Shown here: one piece after another, positions 5,148 through 12,008 of the stretch
Layout: each line of letters begins with the position of its first letter
How positions within the stretch are numbered: the first letter of the stretch is position 1
Assembly (NCBI GenBank): GCA_904502115.1
Contig: CAJGDW010000042.1
Location: forward strand, 1 to 12,008
Reading direction: 5' to 3'
From: Paludibacteraceae bacterium
GTDB lineage: Bacteria; Bacteroidota; Bacteroidia; Bacteroidales; Paludibacteraceae
Length of the DNA: 12,008 bases
Notes under the pieces: model-generated
Database searches by the model: none
Told to the model about the DNA's origin: nothing
What the model saw: the letters and a program-made list of their open reading frames with translations, nothing else
Position numbers and translations under genes: made by a program

Positions 5148-7904
5148 ATGGAATACAATTTTAAAAACATCGAACAAAAATGGCAAGTTTATTGGAAAGA
5201 GCATGCTATTTACAAGGTAGAAGCAGACGCATCGCGTCCTAAGTATTATGTTTTGGACATGTTCCCTTATCCATCGGGAGCTGGCTTGCACGTAGGTCAC
5301 CCACTGGGTTACATTGCTTCTGATATTTACAGCCGTTACAAACGCCTTAAAGGTTTTAACGTGTTGCACCCCATGGGTTACGACGCCTATGGTTTGCCAG
5401 CCGAACAATACGCTATTCAAACGGGTCAACACCCCGAAATTACTACCCAAAAGAACATTGCTCGCTACCGCGAACAATTGGATAAAATTGGTTTTTGCTA
5501 CGATTGGGACCGCGAAGTGCGTACTTGCGAACCCGGTTATTACAAGTGGACCCAATGGGCGTTTATCCAAATGTTCAACTCTTGGTACAACAAAGATGCC
5601 AACAAAGCCTGCCCTATTACCGATTTGGTAGCTATTTTTGAAAAAGAAGGTAACCAAAACGTAAACGCAGCTGCTGAAGCGCCTTTGTTTACTGCCCAAG
5701 AATGGAACAGTTGGAGCCTAAACGAACAGCAAAACATGTTGATGAACTACCGTATTGCCTACCTAGCCGACCTTAAAGTAAACTGGTGTCCTAAATTGGG
5801 TACCGTATTGGCTAACGACGAGGTAAGCGAAGGATTGTCTGTTCGCGGTGGTTACCCTGTAGAACAAAAAGTAATGCGCCAATGGAGTTTGCGTGTATCG
5901 GCCTATGCCCAACGATTGTTAGACGGCTTGGATAAATTAGACTGGACCGACTCGCTAAAAGAAACCCAACGCAATTGGATTGGTCGTAGCGAAGGCGCCG
6001 AAATGGACTTTGCCATTGCTGGCAGCGACCTTACCATGACCGTATTTACCACACGTGCCGATACTACCTTTGGTGTTACCTTTATGGTATTGGCTCCCGA
6101 AAGCCCTTACGTAGCACAAATTACTACCCCCGAACAAAAAGCAGAAGTAGATGCTTATCTTGATATGGTAAAACGCCGTACCGAACGTGAACGCATTGCC
6201 GACCGTCGTGTAACTGGTGTTTTCTCGGGTGCTTACGCGGTGAATCCATTCACTGGCGAAAACATTCCTGTATGGATTTCAGATTACGTATTGGCAGGCT
6301 ACGGTACCGGTGCTATTATGGCCGTTCCCGCACACGACAGCCGCGACTATGCGTTTGCTAAACACTTTAACTTGCCTATCATTCCCGTTATTGAAGGTTG
6401 CGATGTAAGCCAAGAAAGCTTTGATGCCAAAGACGGTATTATGTGCAACTCTGGTTTCTTAAACGGCTTGCAAGTAAAAGAAGCCATCGCCACTGCTAAA
6501 AAATACATTGCCGAAAAAGGCATTGGTAAGGTAAAAGTAAATTACCGTTTGCGCGATGCTATTTTTAGCCGCCAACGTTACTGGGGCGAACCCTTCCCTA
6601 TCTATTACAAAGACGGACAACCATACACCTTGAGCGAAGACCAATTGCCTTTGCAATTGCCCGAAATTAGCACCTACTTGCCTACCGAAACGGGCGAACC
6701 TCCATTGGGTCGTGCCGAAAACTGGCAAACTGCCGACGGTTATCCATTGGAATTGAACACCATGCCTGGTTTTGCAGGTTCGTCTGCTTACTACCTACGT
6801 TACATGGATCCTCATAACAACGATGCGTTGGTAAGTGCAGATGCCAACAACTATTGGCAAAACGTAGACCTTTACATTGGTGGTACCGAGCACGCTACCG
6901 GTCACCTAATTTATAGCCGTTTCTGGAACAAATTCTTGTTCGACTTGGGCATTATTTGCAAAGACGAACCATTCCAAAAACTGATTAACCAAGGTATGAT
7001 TCAAGGTCGTTCTAACTTTGTATACCGTGTAATTGGTACCAATCAATTTGTATCGTACGGCTTAAAAGACCAATACGAAACCCAAGAAATTCACGTGGAC
7101 GTAAACATTGTAAGCAACGATATTTTGGATACCGAACGCTTTAAAGCGTGGATGCCCGATTTTGGCAATGCCGAATTTATTTTAGAAGACGGCAAATACA
7201 TTTGCGGTTGGGCGGTAGAAAAAATGTCTAAATCGATGTTTAACGTAGTTAACCCCGACGATATTGTAGAAAACTACGGCGCCGACACCCTACGTTTGTA
7301 CGAGATGTTCCTTGGACCTTTGGAACAATCTAAACCTTGGGATACCAACGGTATTGACGGTGTTCACCGTTTCTTGAAACGTCTTTGGGGCTTGTTCTTT
7401 AGTGGCGATGACGTATGTGTTACCAACGACGAACCCACTGCCGAAGAACTAAAATCGCTACACAAAACCATTAAGAAAGTATCGAGCGACATTGAACAAT
7501 TCTCTTTCAATACCTCGGTAGCTGCCTTTATGATTTGCGTAAACGAGCTAAACCAACTAAAATGCCACAAACGTGCTATTTTAGAGCCACTAACCATTTT
7601 GTTGGCACCTTTTGCACCTCACATTGCCGAAGAATTATTCCATGTACTAGGTGGCGAAGGTACCGTTTGCGATGCAACCTACCCTGTTCACAACGAAAGT
7701 TACTTGGTAGAAAACAGCGTAAAATATCCTATTTCGTTTAACGGCAAAGTGCGCTTTACCTTAGAACTAGCTGCTGGATTATCGCCCAAAGAAGTAGAAG
7801 AGATTGCACTTGCCAACGAACAAACCAAAAAATTTATGGATGGCAAAACCATTCGTAAAGTGATTGTTGTTCCAGGTAAAATTGTGAATATCGTACTTGG
7901 GTAA
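5148..7904 (+). CDS. leuS: Leucyl-tRNA synthetase
   Basis: This 918-residue class I synthetase charges tRNA-Leu with leucine in the cytoplasm. The HIGH-type motif is HVGH (48-51) after [21 protein letters not shown] follows near 78-90. The inserted CP1 editing domain runs from about 280 to 455, with the threonine-rich TTRADTTFG (about 302-310) and [12 protein letters not shown] near 394-405, which includes the conserved aspartate that contacts the misacylated amino acid. The KMSKS loop is at 692-696, followed by the anticodon-binding helical domain and a C-terminal domain ending GKIVNIVLG. It is longer than the E. coli enzyme (860 residues). Extra segments around 155-205 and 625-690 look like those of Bacteroidota LeuRS, so they are not disruptions. 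No frameshift or missing motif was seen. The flippase gene starts 61 bp downstream on the same strand and may be co-transcribed. Confidence 0.98.
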   Translation: MEYNFKNIEQKWQVYWKEHAIYKVEADASRPKYYVLDMFPYPSGAGLHVGHPLGYIASDIYSRYKRLKGFNVLHPMGYDAYGLPAEQYAIQTGQHPEITTQKNIARYREQLDKIGFCYDWDREVRTCEPGYYKWTQWAFIQMFNSWYNKDANKACPITDLVAIFEKEGNQNVNAAAEAPLFTAQEWNSWSLNEQQNMLMNYRIAYLADLKVNWCPKLGTVLANDEVSEGLSVRGGYPVEQKVMRQWSLRVSAYAQRLLDGLDKLDWTDSLKETQRNWIGRSEGAEMDFAIAGSDLTMTVFTTRADTTFGVTFMVLAPESPYVAQITTPEQKAEVDAYLDMVKRRTERERIADRRVTGVFSGAYAVNPFTGENIPVWISDYVLAGYGTGAIMAVPAHDSRDYAFAKHFNLPIIPVIEGCDVSQESFDAKDGIMCNSGFLNGLQVKEAIATAKKYIAEKGIGKVKVNYRLRDAIFSRQRYWGEPFPIYYKDGQPYTLSEDQLPLQLPEISTYLPTETGEPPLGRAENWQTADGYPLELNTMPGFAGSSAYYLRYMDPHNNDALVSADANNYWQNVDLYIGGTEHATGHLIYSRFWNKFLFDLGIICKDEPFQKLINQGMIQGRSNFVYRVIGTNQFVSYGLKDQYETQEIHVDVNIVSNDILDTERFKAWMPDFGNAEFILEDGKYICGWAVEKMSKSMFNVVNPDDIVENYGADTLRLYEMFLGPLEQSKPWDTNGIDGVHRFLKRLWGLFFSGDDVCVTNDEPTAEELKSLHKTIKKVSSDIEQFSFNTSVAAFMICVNELNQLKCHKRAILEPLTILLAPFAPHIAEELFHVLGGEGTVCDATYPVHNESYLVENSVKYPISFNGKVRFTLELAAGLSPKEVEEIALANEQTKKFMDGKTIRKVIVVPGKIVNIVLG

Positions 7905-7906
7905 AG

Positions 7907-7934
7907 TTAGGAGTGAGGAGTTAGGAGTGAGGAG
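7907..7934 (+). repeat. Four-unit heptamer array (TTAGGAG/TGAGGAG)
   Basis: Four 7-bp units alternate as TTAGGAG (7907-7913), TGAGGAG (7914-7920), TTAGGAG (7921-7927), TGAGGAG (7928-7934), starting two bases after the leuS stop. AGGAG resembles a Shine-Dalgarno core, but the nearest copy is about 31 nt from the flippase ATG and this phylum makes little use of such sites. The next bases include a small hairpin ATTCG-TAAAG-CGAAT (7949-7963) that ends two nt before the ATG. Confidence 0.92.
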
Positions 7935-7965
7935 TTACTCGATTCGTCATTCGTAAAGCGAATAC

Positions 7966-9411
7966 ATGAACGACCTAAAAAATAAGATGTTGGGTGCGCT
8001 AACGTGGAGCAGTATAGACCGCGTAGCACAGCAGGGAGTACAATTCCTCATTGGGATTGTACTCGCCCGCTTATTATCGCCTACCGATTACGGATTGATG
8101 GGTATGGTGATGATTTTTGCAGGGTTATCGTACGTGCTAGTAGAAAGCGGTTTCAATTACGCTTTGGTGCGTACCAAAGACCTTACCCCACAACACACCA
8201 ACACTATTTTTTATACCAACCTAGCCATATCGTGGGCGCTTTATTTGTTGTTGTTTTTTACAGCACCTTACATTGCCCAATTCTTTAACCAACCCCAACT
8301 AACGGCCATTGCCAGGGTCACCTTTTTAGCCATTTTGTTCAATGCTTGCTATTTAGTACCCTATGCTCTAATTGGTAAAGAACTCAATTACAAATCGTTA
8401 GCAAAAATAAACCTTTCTGCTACCCTAATGAGCGGCATAGCAGGCATTGGACTAGCTTACTTGCAATACGGTGTATGGGCATTGGTAGCCCAACAAACTA
8501 CCTACCACTTTTTTAGGATTTTTGGGTTCTATTATTACACACGCTGGAAACCACAACTTACTTTTAAATGGAACGTTATACGAGAATATGCTCGTTTTAG
8601 CTCGCATATTTTAGCTAGTTCGCTTTTATCGGTTATTTTTAATAACATTTACACCTTTATACTAGGCAAGTTATACCCTATTAAACAAGTAGGTTACTAT
8701 ACGCACGCCTACAAAATGAGCGAAACTTCCAACTTTACCTTTTCTGCCATTTTGGGTGCCACTTACAATTTATTTGCACAAATACACGATCAAAAAGAAC
8801 GCCTTTGCCGTATACTCAACACCATACAAGAACGTGCTGCACTCATTGTTATACCCATAACGGTATTACTCATCGTAGATGCCCATCCCCTTTTCTATAC
8901 CCTGTTTGGCGAGAAATGGATGCAGGCAGTTCCCTATTTTCAGCTAATTTGTGCTGCTAATTTACTAGCGCCCTTGTTCCAAATCAACATTCATGCGCTC
9001 AATGCCATTGGCAAATCGAACGTTAGTTTTGGCATAGAATTGGGGAAACGTGGACTCATTTTAGCATCCATCGTTGTGGGAGTATATTGGAATATCTTGG
9101 GGTTACTTTTGGGCTATGCCGCGGCATGCACACTGGCATGGTTAATCAGCAGCATGGAAGTTAAACGATTGCTACACATCAAGTTATCAAAACAAATATG
9201 GCATATTACACCGGCCATCTTGTTCTCTATTGCGATGGCTTTTTTATGCTATTATGCATCGCTATTAACCGAAAATATCTACGTTCAACTAATTGTTAGG
9301 GCACTTGTTTTTGGTTTGGGCTATTGTATACTGATTGCTATTTTCTACCCCACTCTTTACAAAGAAGCTATTCAGTACATAGCAAAATTACGTCAACCAA
9401 AACAAAAATAA
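7966..9411 (+). CDS. Polysaccharide/lipid-linked oligosaccharide flippase, MOP superfamily (Wzx-like)
   Basis: This 481-residue integral membrane protein has about a dozen hydrophobic helices along its length and no signal peptide. The N-terminus (KNKMLGALTWSSIDRVAQQGVQFLIGIVLARLL-type, with SPTDYGLMGM near 38-47) is the start typical of the PST/WzxC-TuaB group. Other family traits are an amphipathic helix before the first membrane span, a GFNYALVR segment near 62-69 and the YARFSSHIL region at mid-protein. Such proteins move undecaprenyl-linked saccharide units across the inner membrane for O-antigen, capsule or exopolysaccharide assembly. The exact substrate is not inferable. The start ATG gives the standard N-terminus. 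It lies 61 bp after leuS, and its 3' end overlaps the convergent GT2 gene by 24 bp. The three glycosyltransferase genes beyond fit a shared polysaccharide locus. Confidence 0.93.
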   Translation: MNDLKNKMLGALTWSSIDRVAQQGVQFLIGIVLARLLSPTDYGLMGMVMIFAGLSYVLVESGFNYALVRTKDLTPQHTNTIFYTNLAISWALYLLLFFTAPYIAQFFNQPQLTAIARVTFLAILFNACYLVPYALIGKELNYKSLAKINLSATLMSGIAGIGLAYLQYGVWALVAQQTTYHFFRIFGFYYYTRWKPQLTFKWNVIREYARFSSHILASSLLSVIFNNIYTFILGKLYPIKQVGYYTHAYKMSETSNFTFSAILGATYNLFAQIHDQKERLCRILNTIQERAALIVIPITVLLIVDAHPLFYTLFGEKWMQAVPYFQLICAANLLAPLFQINIHALNAIGKSNVSFGIELGKRGLILASIVVGVYWNILGLLLGYAAACTLAWLISSMEVKRLLHIKLSKQIWHITPAILFSIAMAFLCYYASLLTENIYVQLIVRALVFGLGYCILIAIFYPTLYKEAIQYIAKLRQPKQK

Positions 9412-10356
9412 CTTTTTAGCTACCGACAAAGAAGGTTTTGCCTCTTTATAACTGACTACAGATGCCTTAAAGTCATGTTTCCGCAATTTACCTAGTAGGT
9501 TCATCGTTGCCCACAATCCCTTATGTTTAAACTCATTAAACAAACAAACGTAATACTTACGCAAAACAGCCTCGCCCATGAATGGCAACGTTATTTCATG
9601 CTCCAAAACAAGTTGTTCCAACCGTTTTAAATAAGCCGTTAAGTGCTCATACGATTTGTAATTGTACGAACCAAATGTATTACTTTGATGGGTAATATGA
9701 ACGTACAGTGTTTCTGGAACCGCTACTACCTTGTTGGCATGCAAAAACACTTCAATATTAAACAAAGCATCTTCGTACGATAATTTCCGGTTATCGGGAA
9801 ATTGAATTTCGTTCTCGTTTATTAATTGTGCCCTGTATAGTTGATTCCAAATGCTATTCGCATTGTTAAAACTTTGCGTATTGGGTATCGAATGACGCGA
9901 ACACAGCATGGCTTCTAGCATCCCCTTTTGTAACTCGTTGGGTTGAGTGGTTTCGGGGAAACGATAAAAATCTTGCTTATTACCACATCTGTTTTCTATA
10001 GCAGAGACAACAACATCGGCATTGGTCTCTATTGCCTTATTATACAAGACCTCTAACCAAGAAGGTTGCACATAATCGTCATGGTCGGCAAAAGCGATGT
10101 AATTTCCCTTTGCCCTTTGCAACCCTTTGTTGCGCGAATAACCAATGTGCAAGTTTTGCTCATTTTCTACAATCACAATGCGACTGTCTTTCTGCGCATA
10201 GGCTTTGGCTACTTTATCGGAACCATCAGTAGGACAATCCAATACCAATATCAACTCAAACTGGGTAAAAGTTTGAGCCAAAATACTATCTAGCAGGACA
10301 TTAAAATGCTTGCCAGCATTGTAAACGGGAACAATTACACTAATGGGCAAACTCAT
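9388..10356 (-). CDS. Glycosyltransferase family 2
   Basis: This 322-residue protein has an N-terminal GT-A domain that opens PISVIVPVYNAGKHF (4-18), with the nucleotide-sugar binding segment ILVLDCPTDGS (36-46). The metal-binding DxD-like motif is DHDD at 91-94 in YIAFADHDDYVQPSW, and GYSRNKGLQRAKG lies just before. No membrane segment is evident, so it is probably cytoplasmic or peripheral. Members transfer a sugar from a nucleotide donor to a growing glycan or lipid-linked acceptor; neither donor nor acceptor can be told. Its ATG (10354-10356) overlaps the stop of the GT4 gene (10353-10355) in an ATGA junction, indicating coupling. It is the last gene of a leftward run of three glycosyltransferases. 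Its final eight codons, including the stop, are antisense to the end of the flippase gene. Confidence 0.95.
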   Translation of the reverse strand: MSLPISVIVPVYNAGKHFNVLLDSILAQTFTQFELILVLDCPTDGSDKVAKAYAQKDSRIVIVENEQNLHIGYSRNKGLQRAKGNYIAFADHDDYVQPSWLEVLYNKAIETNADVVVSAIENRCGNKQDFYRFPETTQPNELQKGMLEAMLCSRHSIPNTQSFNNANSIWNQLYRAQLINENEIQFPDNRKLSYEDALFNIEVFLHANKVVAVPETLYVHITHQSNTFGSYNYKSYEHLTAYLKRLEQLVLEHEITLPFMGEAVLRKYYVCLFNEFKHKGLWATMNLLGKLRKHDFKASVVSYKEAKPSLSVAKKLFLFWLT

Positions 10357-11552
10357 GGCAGTAGCATTTGGTATTGGGTTATCAATTGTTTTGCCACCGA
10401 TGCTGGGGCGTATTTTTGAAGCACCTCATTGGCAATTTGCTGGGGTTGATACGTTGCATATTGTGCTTTTATTTTGCACATAGCATCGGCTGCTTTTGCT
10501 GCATCGCCCACCGGTACCAAGCATCCATTGGTAGCATTGACAAAATCGGAGGGTCCCCCACAACAAGTTGCCACTACTGGCAAACCCAATGCCATGGCCT
10601 CTATGTACGATACCCCAAAGGTTTCCGATTGCGACAGCAACACAAACGCATGTGCGTTAGCAAGGCATTCTTGCACCTTATTGCGTGGCATCGCACCCAA
10701 TAATTTTACTTTATCGGTTAGGTGCAACTGCTCTATTTTTGTTTGCAATGCTCCCCTATAAGGCCCATCGCCCACTATCTGCAATTGTTGGTTTGCATCT
10801 GCTTTAAGGGTCTGAGCAAAAGCTTCTAACAAGGTATCAAATCCCTTGGGTTGGATTAAACGCCCTACGGATACCCAAGTAAAAGGGGTGATGCCGTTAT
10901 CTGCTTGGTGATGCGGTGATTCGGTTATTTGGTTGGTGAGGCGGTGATTTGGTGATTCGGTGAGCTGGTCTTCTTTGGTCACTGAGCAATGCTGTAAGGC
11001 TAACACATTGGGCACCACTTGCGCATCAATGCCAAAGTTATGGTGTAACCTATCGGCATAGGCAGTTGATACAGCTGTTATAACCGATGCGGCGGAAAAA
11101 GCCTTTTGGGCTAATTTTTTATCGAGCGACGAGATAGCATCTAGCGACTTGTTTAGTTTGCTGCTATGCTCGGTATGCACCAAAGGCACACCCGACAAAG
11201 CAGGCAATTGGGCAGCAATCGCTCCCATAAAATAAAAGTGCGAATGCAACACATCGGGTTTGCCCCAATGTTTCTCTACCCTATTATACATTTGCTTGCA
11301 CCAAAATTGCAACAAGCCCAATGCACGCCGATACACTCCCGTTGGCAACGATAATTCAAACACAGAAATTCCCTCACGAACGTACCTACGAATACCCCAG
11401 AAGCGTTTTTCGGTTATTTTTCTAAAGTCTAAAGCCAAAAATGCCACGTCTACGTTTGCATTTTTAAGGGCAAGGGCTTGGTCCCACTCAAATATTCCAT
11501 TGAGCGGAGCTTTAGCCGTTGGCACACCACGCGATATGATTAAGACTTTCAT
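10353..11552 (-). CDS. Glycosyltransferase family 4 with a repeat-encoded insertion
   Basis: This 399-residue protein has two Rossmann (GT-B) domains. The N-terminal, acceptor-side domain begins MKVLIISRGVPT and contains DVLHSHFYFMG (100-110) and LVHTEHSS (124-131). The C-terminal domain starts near FTWVSVGRLIQPKGFDTLLEAF (224-245) and carries IVGDGPYR (259-266). The family EX7E motif is E310-TFGVSYI-E318, followed by AMALGLPVVAT. It is probably a retaining glycosyltransferase of surface polysaccharide synthesis. Between the domains, residues about 196-216 (QLTESPNHRL...TESPHHQ) are encoded by an 8-bp tandem repeat (10907-10966). The linker is about twenty residues longer than I would expect, and both catalytic domains look intact. 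It is joined by ATGA overlaps to the gene on either side: ATG 11550-11552 with the upstream stop 11549-11551, and its own stop with the GT2 start. Confidence 0.95.
   Translation of the reverse strand: MKVLIISRGVPTAKAPLNGIFEWDQALALKNANVDVAFLALDFRKITEKRFWGIRRYVREGISVFELSLPTGVYRRALGLLQFWCKQMYNRVEKHWGKPDVLHSHFYFMGAIAAQLPALSGVPLVHTEHSSKLNKSLDAISSLDKKLAQKAFSAASVITAVSTAYADRLHHNFGIDAQVVPNVLALQHCSVTKEDQLTESPNHRLTNQITESPHHQADNGITPFTWVSVGRLIQPKGFDTLLEAFAQTLKADANQQLQIVGDGPYRGALQTKIEQLHLTDKVKLLGAMPRNKVQECLANAHAFVLLSQSETFGVSYIEAMALGLPVVATCCGGPSDFVNATNGCLVPVGDAAKAADAMCKIKAQYATYQPQQIANEVLQKYAPASVAKQLITQYQMLLP
10907..10966 (-). repeat. In-frame octamer array inside the GT4 gene
   Basis: On the plus strand seven 8-bp units of GGTGATTC type are arranged as three units (10907-10930), a 4-bp partial GGTT (10931-10934) and four units (10935-10966). 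The total of 60 bp is divisible by three only because of the partial unit. The encoded peptide shows a 12-residue periodicity (TESPNH at 198-203, TESPHH at 210-215). The coding-strand unit GAATCACC is close to the intergenic GATTCACC. Confidence 0.9.
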
Positions 11553-12008
11553 GACTGTTGAATCATTTCTGCCAACCGTTGCGCGGCATAACGTCGCGAG
11601 TATTGTTGATAGTAGGTAGAAGAAAGGTTTGTATCTGCTTGCAAGATAGTATCCAAATAATGGGCAAGTTCATCCGAATGATAGGAACAACAACTGCCCG
11701 CTTGGCATTTGTTTAGAATGGTAGCGGCATCGCCCTCTTTGGGTCCCACTAGCAAAATAGGTTTTTGGGCCGCCAAGTATTCAAACAGTTTACCCGTCAA
11801 GATACCTTTATTATTGGGAATATCGGGTATGCACAACAACAGCACATCCGAAGCGCACATATAATCGACCGCTTTGGCATGTGGCACGTAATCTATGTAT
11901 TCTACCTCGTATGGTAATTGAGTCAGCAACTGTTTTGCCTCGTCGCAAACTACCCCCACAAATCTGAGCAGCAATTTATCTTTCCAAGCATCGGCTATTT
12001 GTTGCAAC
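11549..12008 (-). CDS. Glycosyltransferase, GT4/GT-B type, C-terminal fragment (cut by window edge)
   Basis: The frame is open to the right edge, so only the last 152 or so codons are seen. The leftmost possible start there is a TTG at the very border and is most likely an internal leucine codon. The fragment has LLLRFVGVV near the start, then YVPHAKAVDYMCASDVLLL, and a nucleotide-sugar binding stretch GKLFEYLAAQKPILLVGP followed by GDAATIL. This is the layout of the C-terminal Rossmann domain of GT4 glycosyltransferases, with the conserved glutamate in FEYLA. Its stop TGA (11549-11551) overlaps the ATG of the next GT4 gene, so it is upstream in the same operon. Donor and acceptor cannot be inferred, and the N-terminal domain lies outside the window. 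Confidence 0.88.
   Translation of the reverse strand, partial: LQQIADAWKDKLLLRFVGVVCDEAKQLLTQLPYEVEYIDYVPHAKAVDYMCASDVLLLCIPDIPNNKGILTGKLFEYLAAQKPILLVGPKEGDAATILNKCQAGSCCSYHSDELAHYLDTILQADTNLSSTYYQQYSRRYAAQRLAEMIQQS

Noticed and set aside
5142..5699. 185-codon minus-strand open frame antisense to leuS
   Set aside because: It is opposite the conserved HIGH-region coding sequence of leuS and its translation shows no family features.
7907..7934. Multiple Shine-Dalgarno sites for the flippase
   Set aside because: The AGGAG cores are 31 nt or more from the ATG and are part of a tandem repeat. Bacteroidota generally do not depend on this motif.
12005..12007. TTG at the right edge as the true start of the glycosyltransferase
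   Set aside because: Starting there would remove the N-terminal GT-B domain. The codon is far more likely an internal leucine of a gene running off the window.

Overview
The window looks like chromosomal DNA of a member of the Bacteroidota, probably order Bacteroidales. The reasons are the N-terminus of a pyruvate phosphate dikinase that reads like the Bacteroidales enzyme, a RecF followed by a single-domain DUF721/DciA-like protein, a 918-residue LeuRS of Bacteroidota type, AT-rich start regions without Shine-Dalgarno sites, and promoter elements of the Bacteroidota form (TTTG, about 19 bp, TAnnTTTG). No rRNA, tRNA, CRISPR array or transposase gene was seen.

Layout. Positions 1-166 (minus) hold the first 55 codons of ppdK. 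Positions 344-2401 (minus) are a tight operon, recF, DUF721/dciA-like, yggS, joined by a 4-bp overlap and a 1-bp gap and closed by a hairpin-T-tract terminator at 276-313. On the plus strand follow a lipoprotein esterase with its own promoter (2622-3554), an M24 metallopeptidase (3855-5018), leuS (5148-7904) and a polysaccharide flippase (7966-9411). From the right edge three glycosyltransferase genes run leftwards, two GT4-like (one cut by the edge) and one GT2, each joined to the next by an ATGA overlap. The last ends 24 bp inside the 3' end of the flippase gene. The flippase and glycosyltransferases are probably part of a surface polysaccharide locus; the rest is housekeeping.

The most unusual content lies between the genes. 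Five gaps carry short tandem arrays of exactly four units: 8-bp units of the GATTAGTC/GATTCACC family at four places and 7-bp TTAGGAG/TGAGGAG units at one. They lie 8-71 nt upstream of the start codons of ppdK, recF, the M24 peptidase, leuS and the flippase. A second, 7-bp family (GTCGCTW) supplies the stop codons of two neighbouring genes. Both families are joined through a small hairpin and an A/T homopolymer into an 81-bp composite module, present in two inverted copies around the esterase gene. The right copy is split by about 173 bp flanked by an imperfect 10-bp direct repeat, and the left copy looks like the matching empty site. A related 8-bp array lies inside a glycosyltransferase gene, where a 4-bp partial unit brings the tract to 60 bp and keeps the frame. 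These repeats are the best candidate here for an undescribed system. What moves or maintains them cannot be told from this window.
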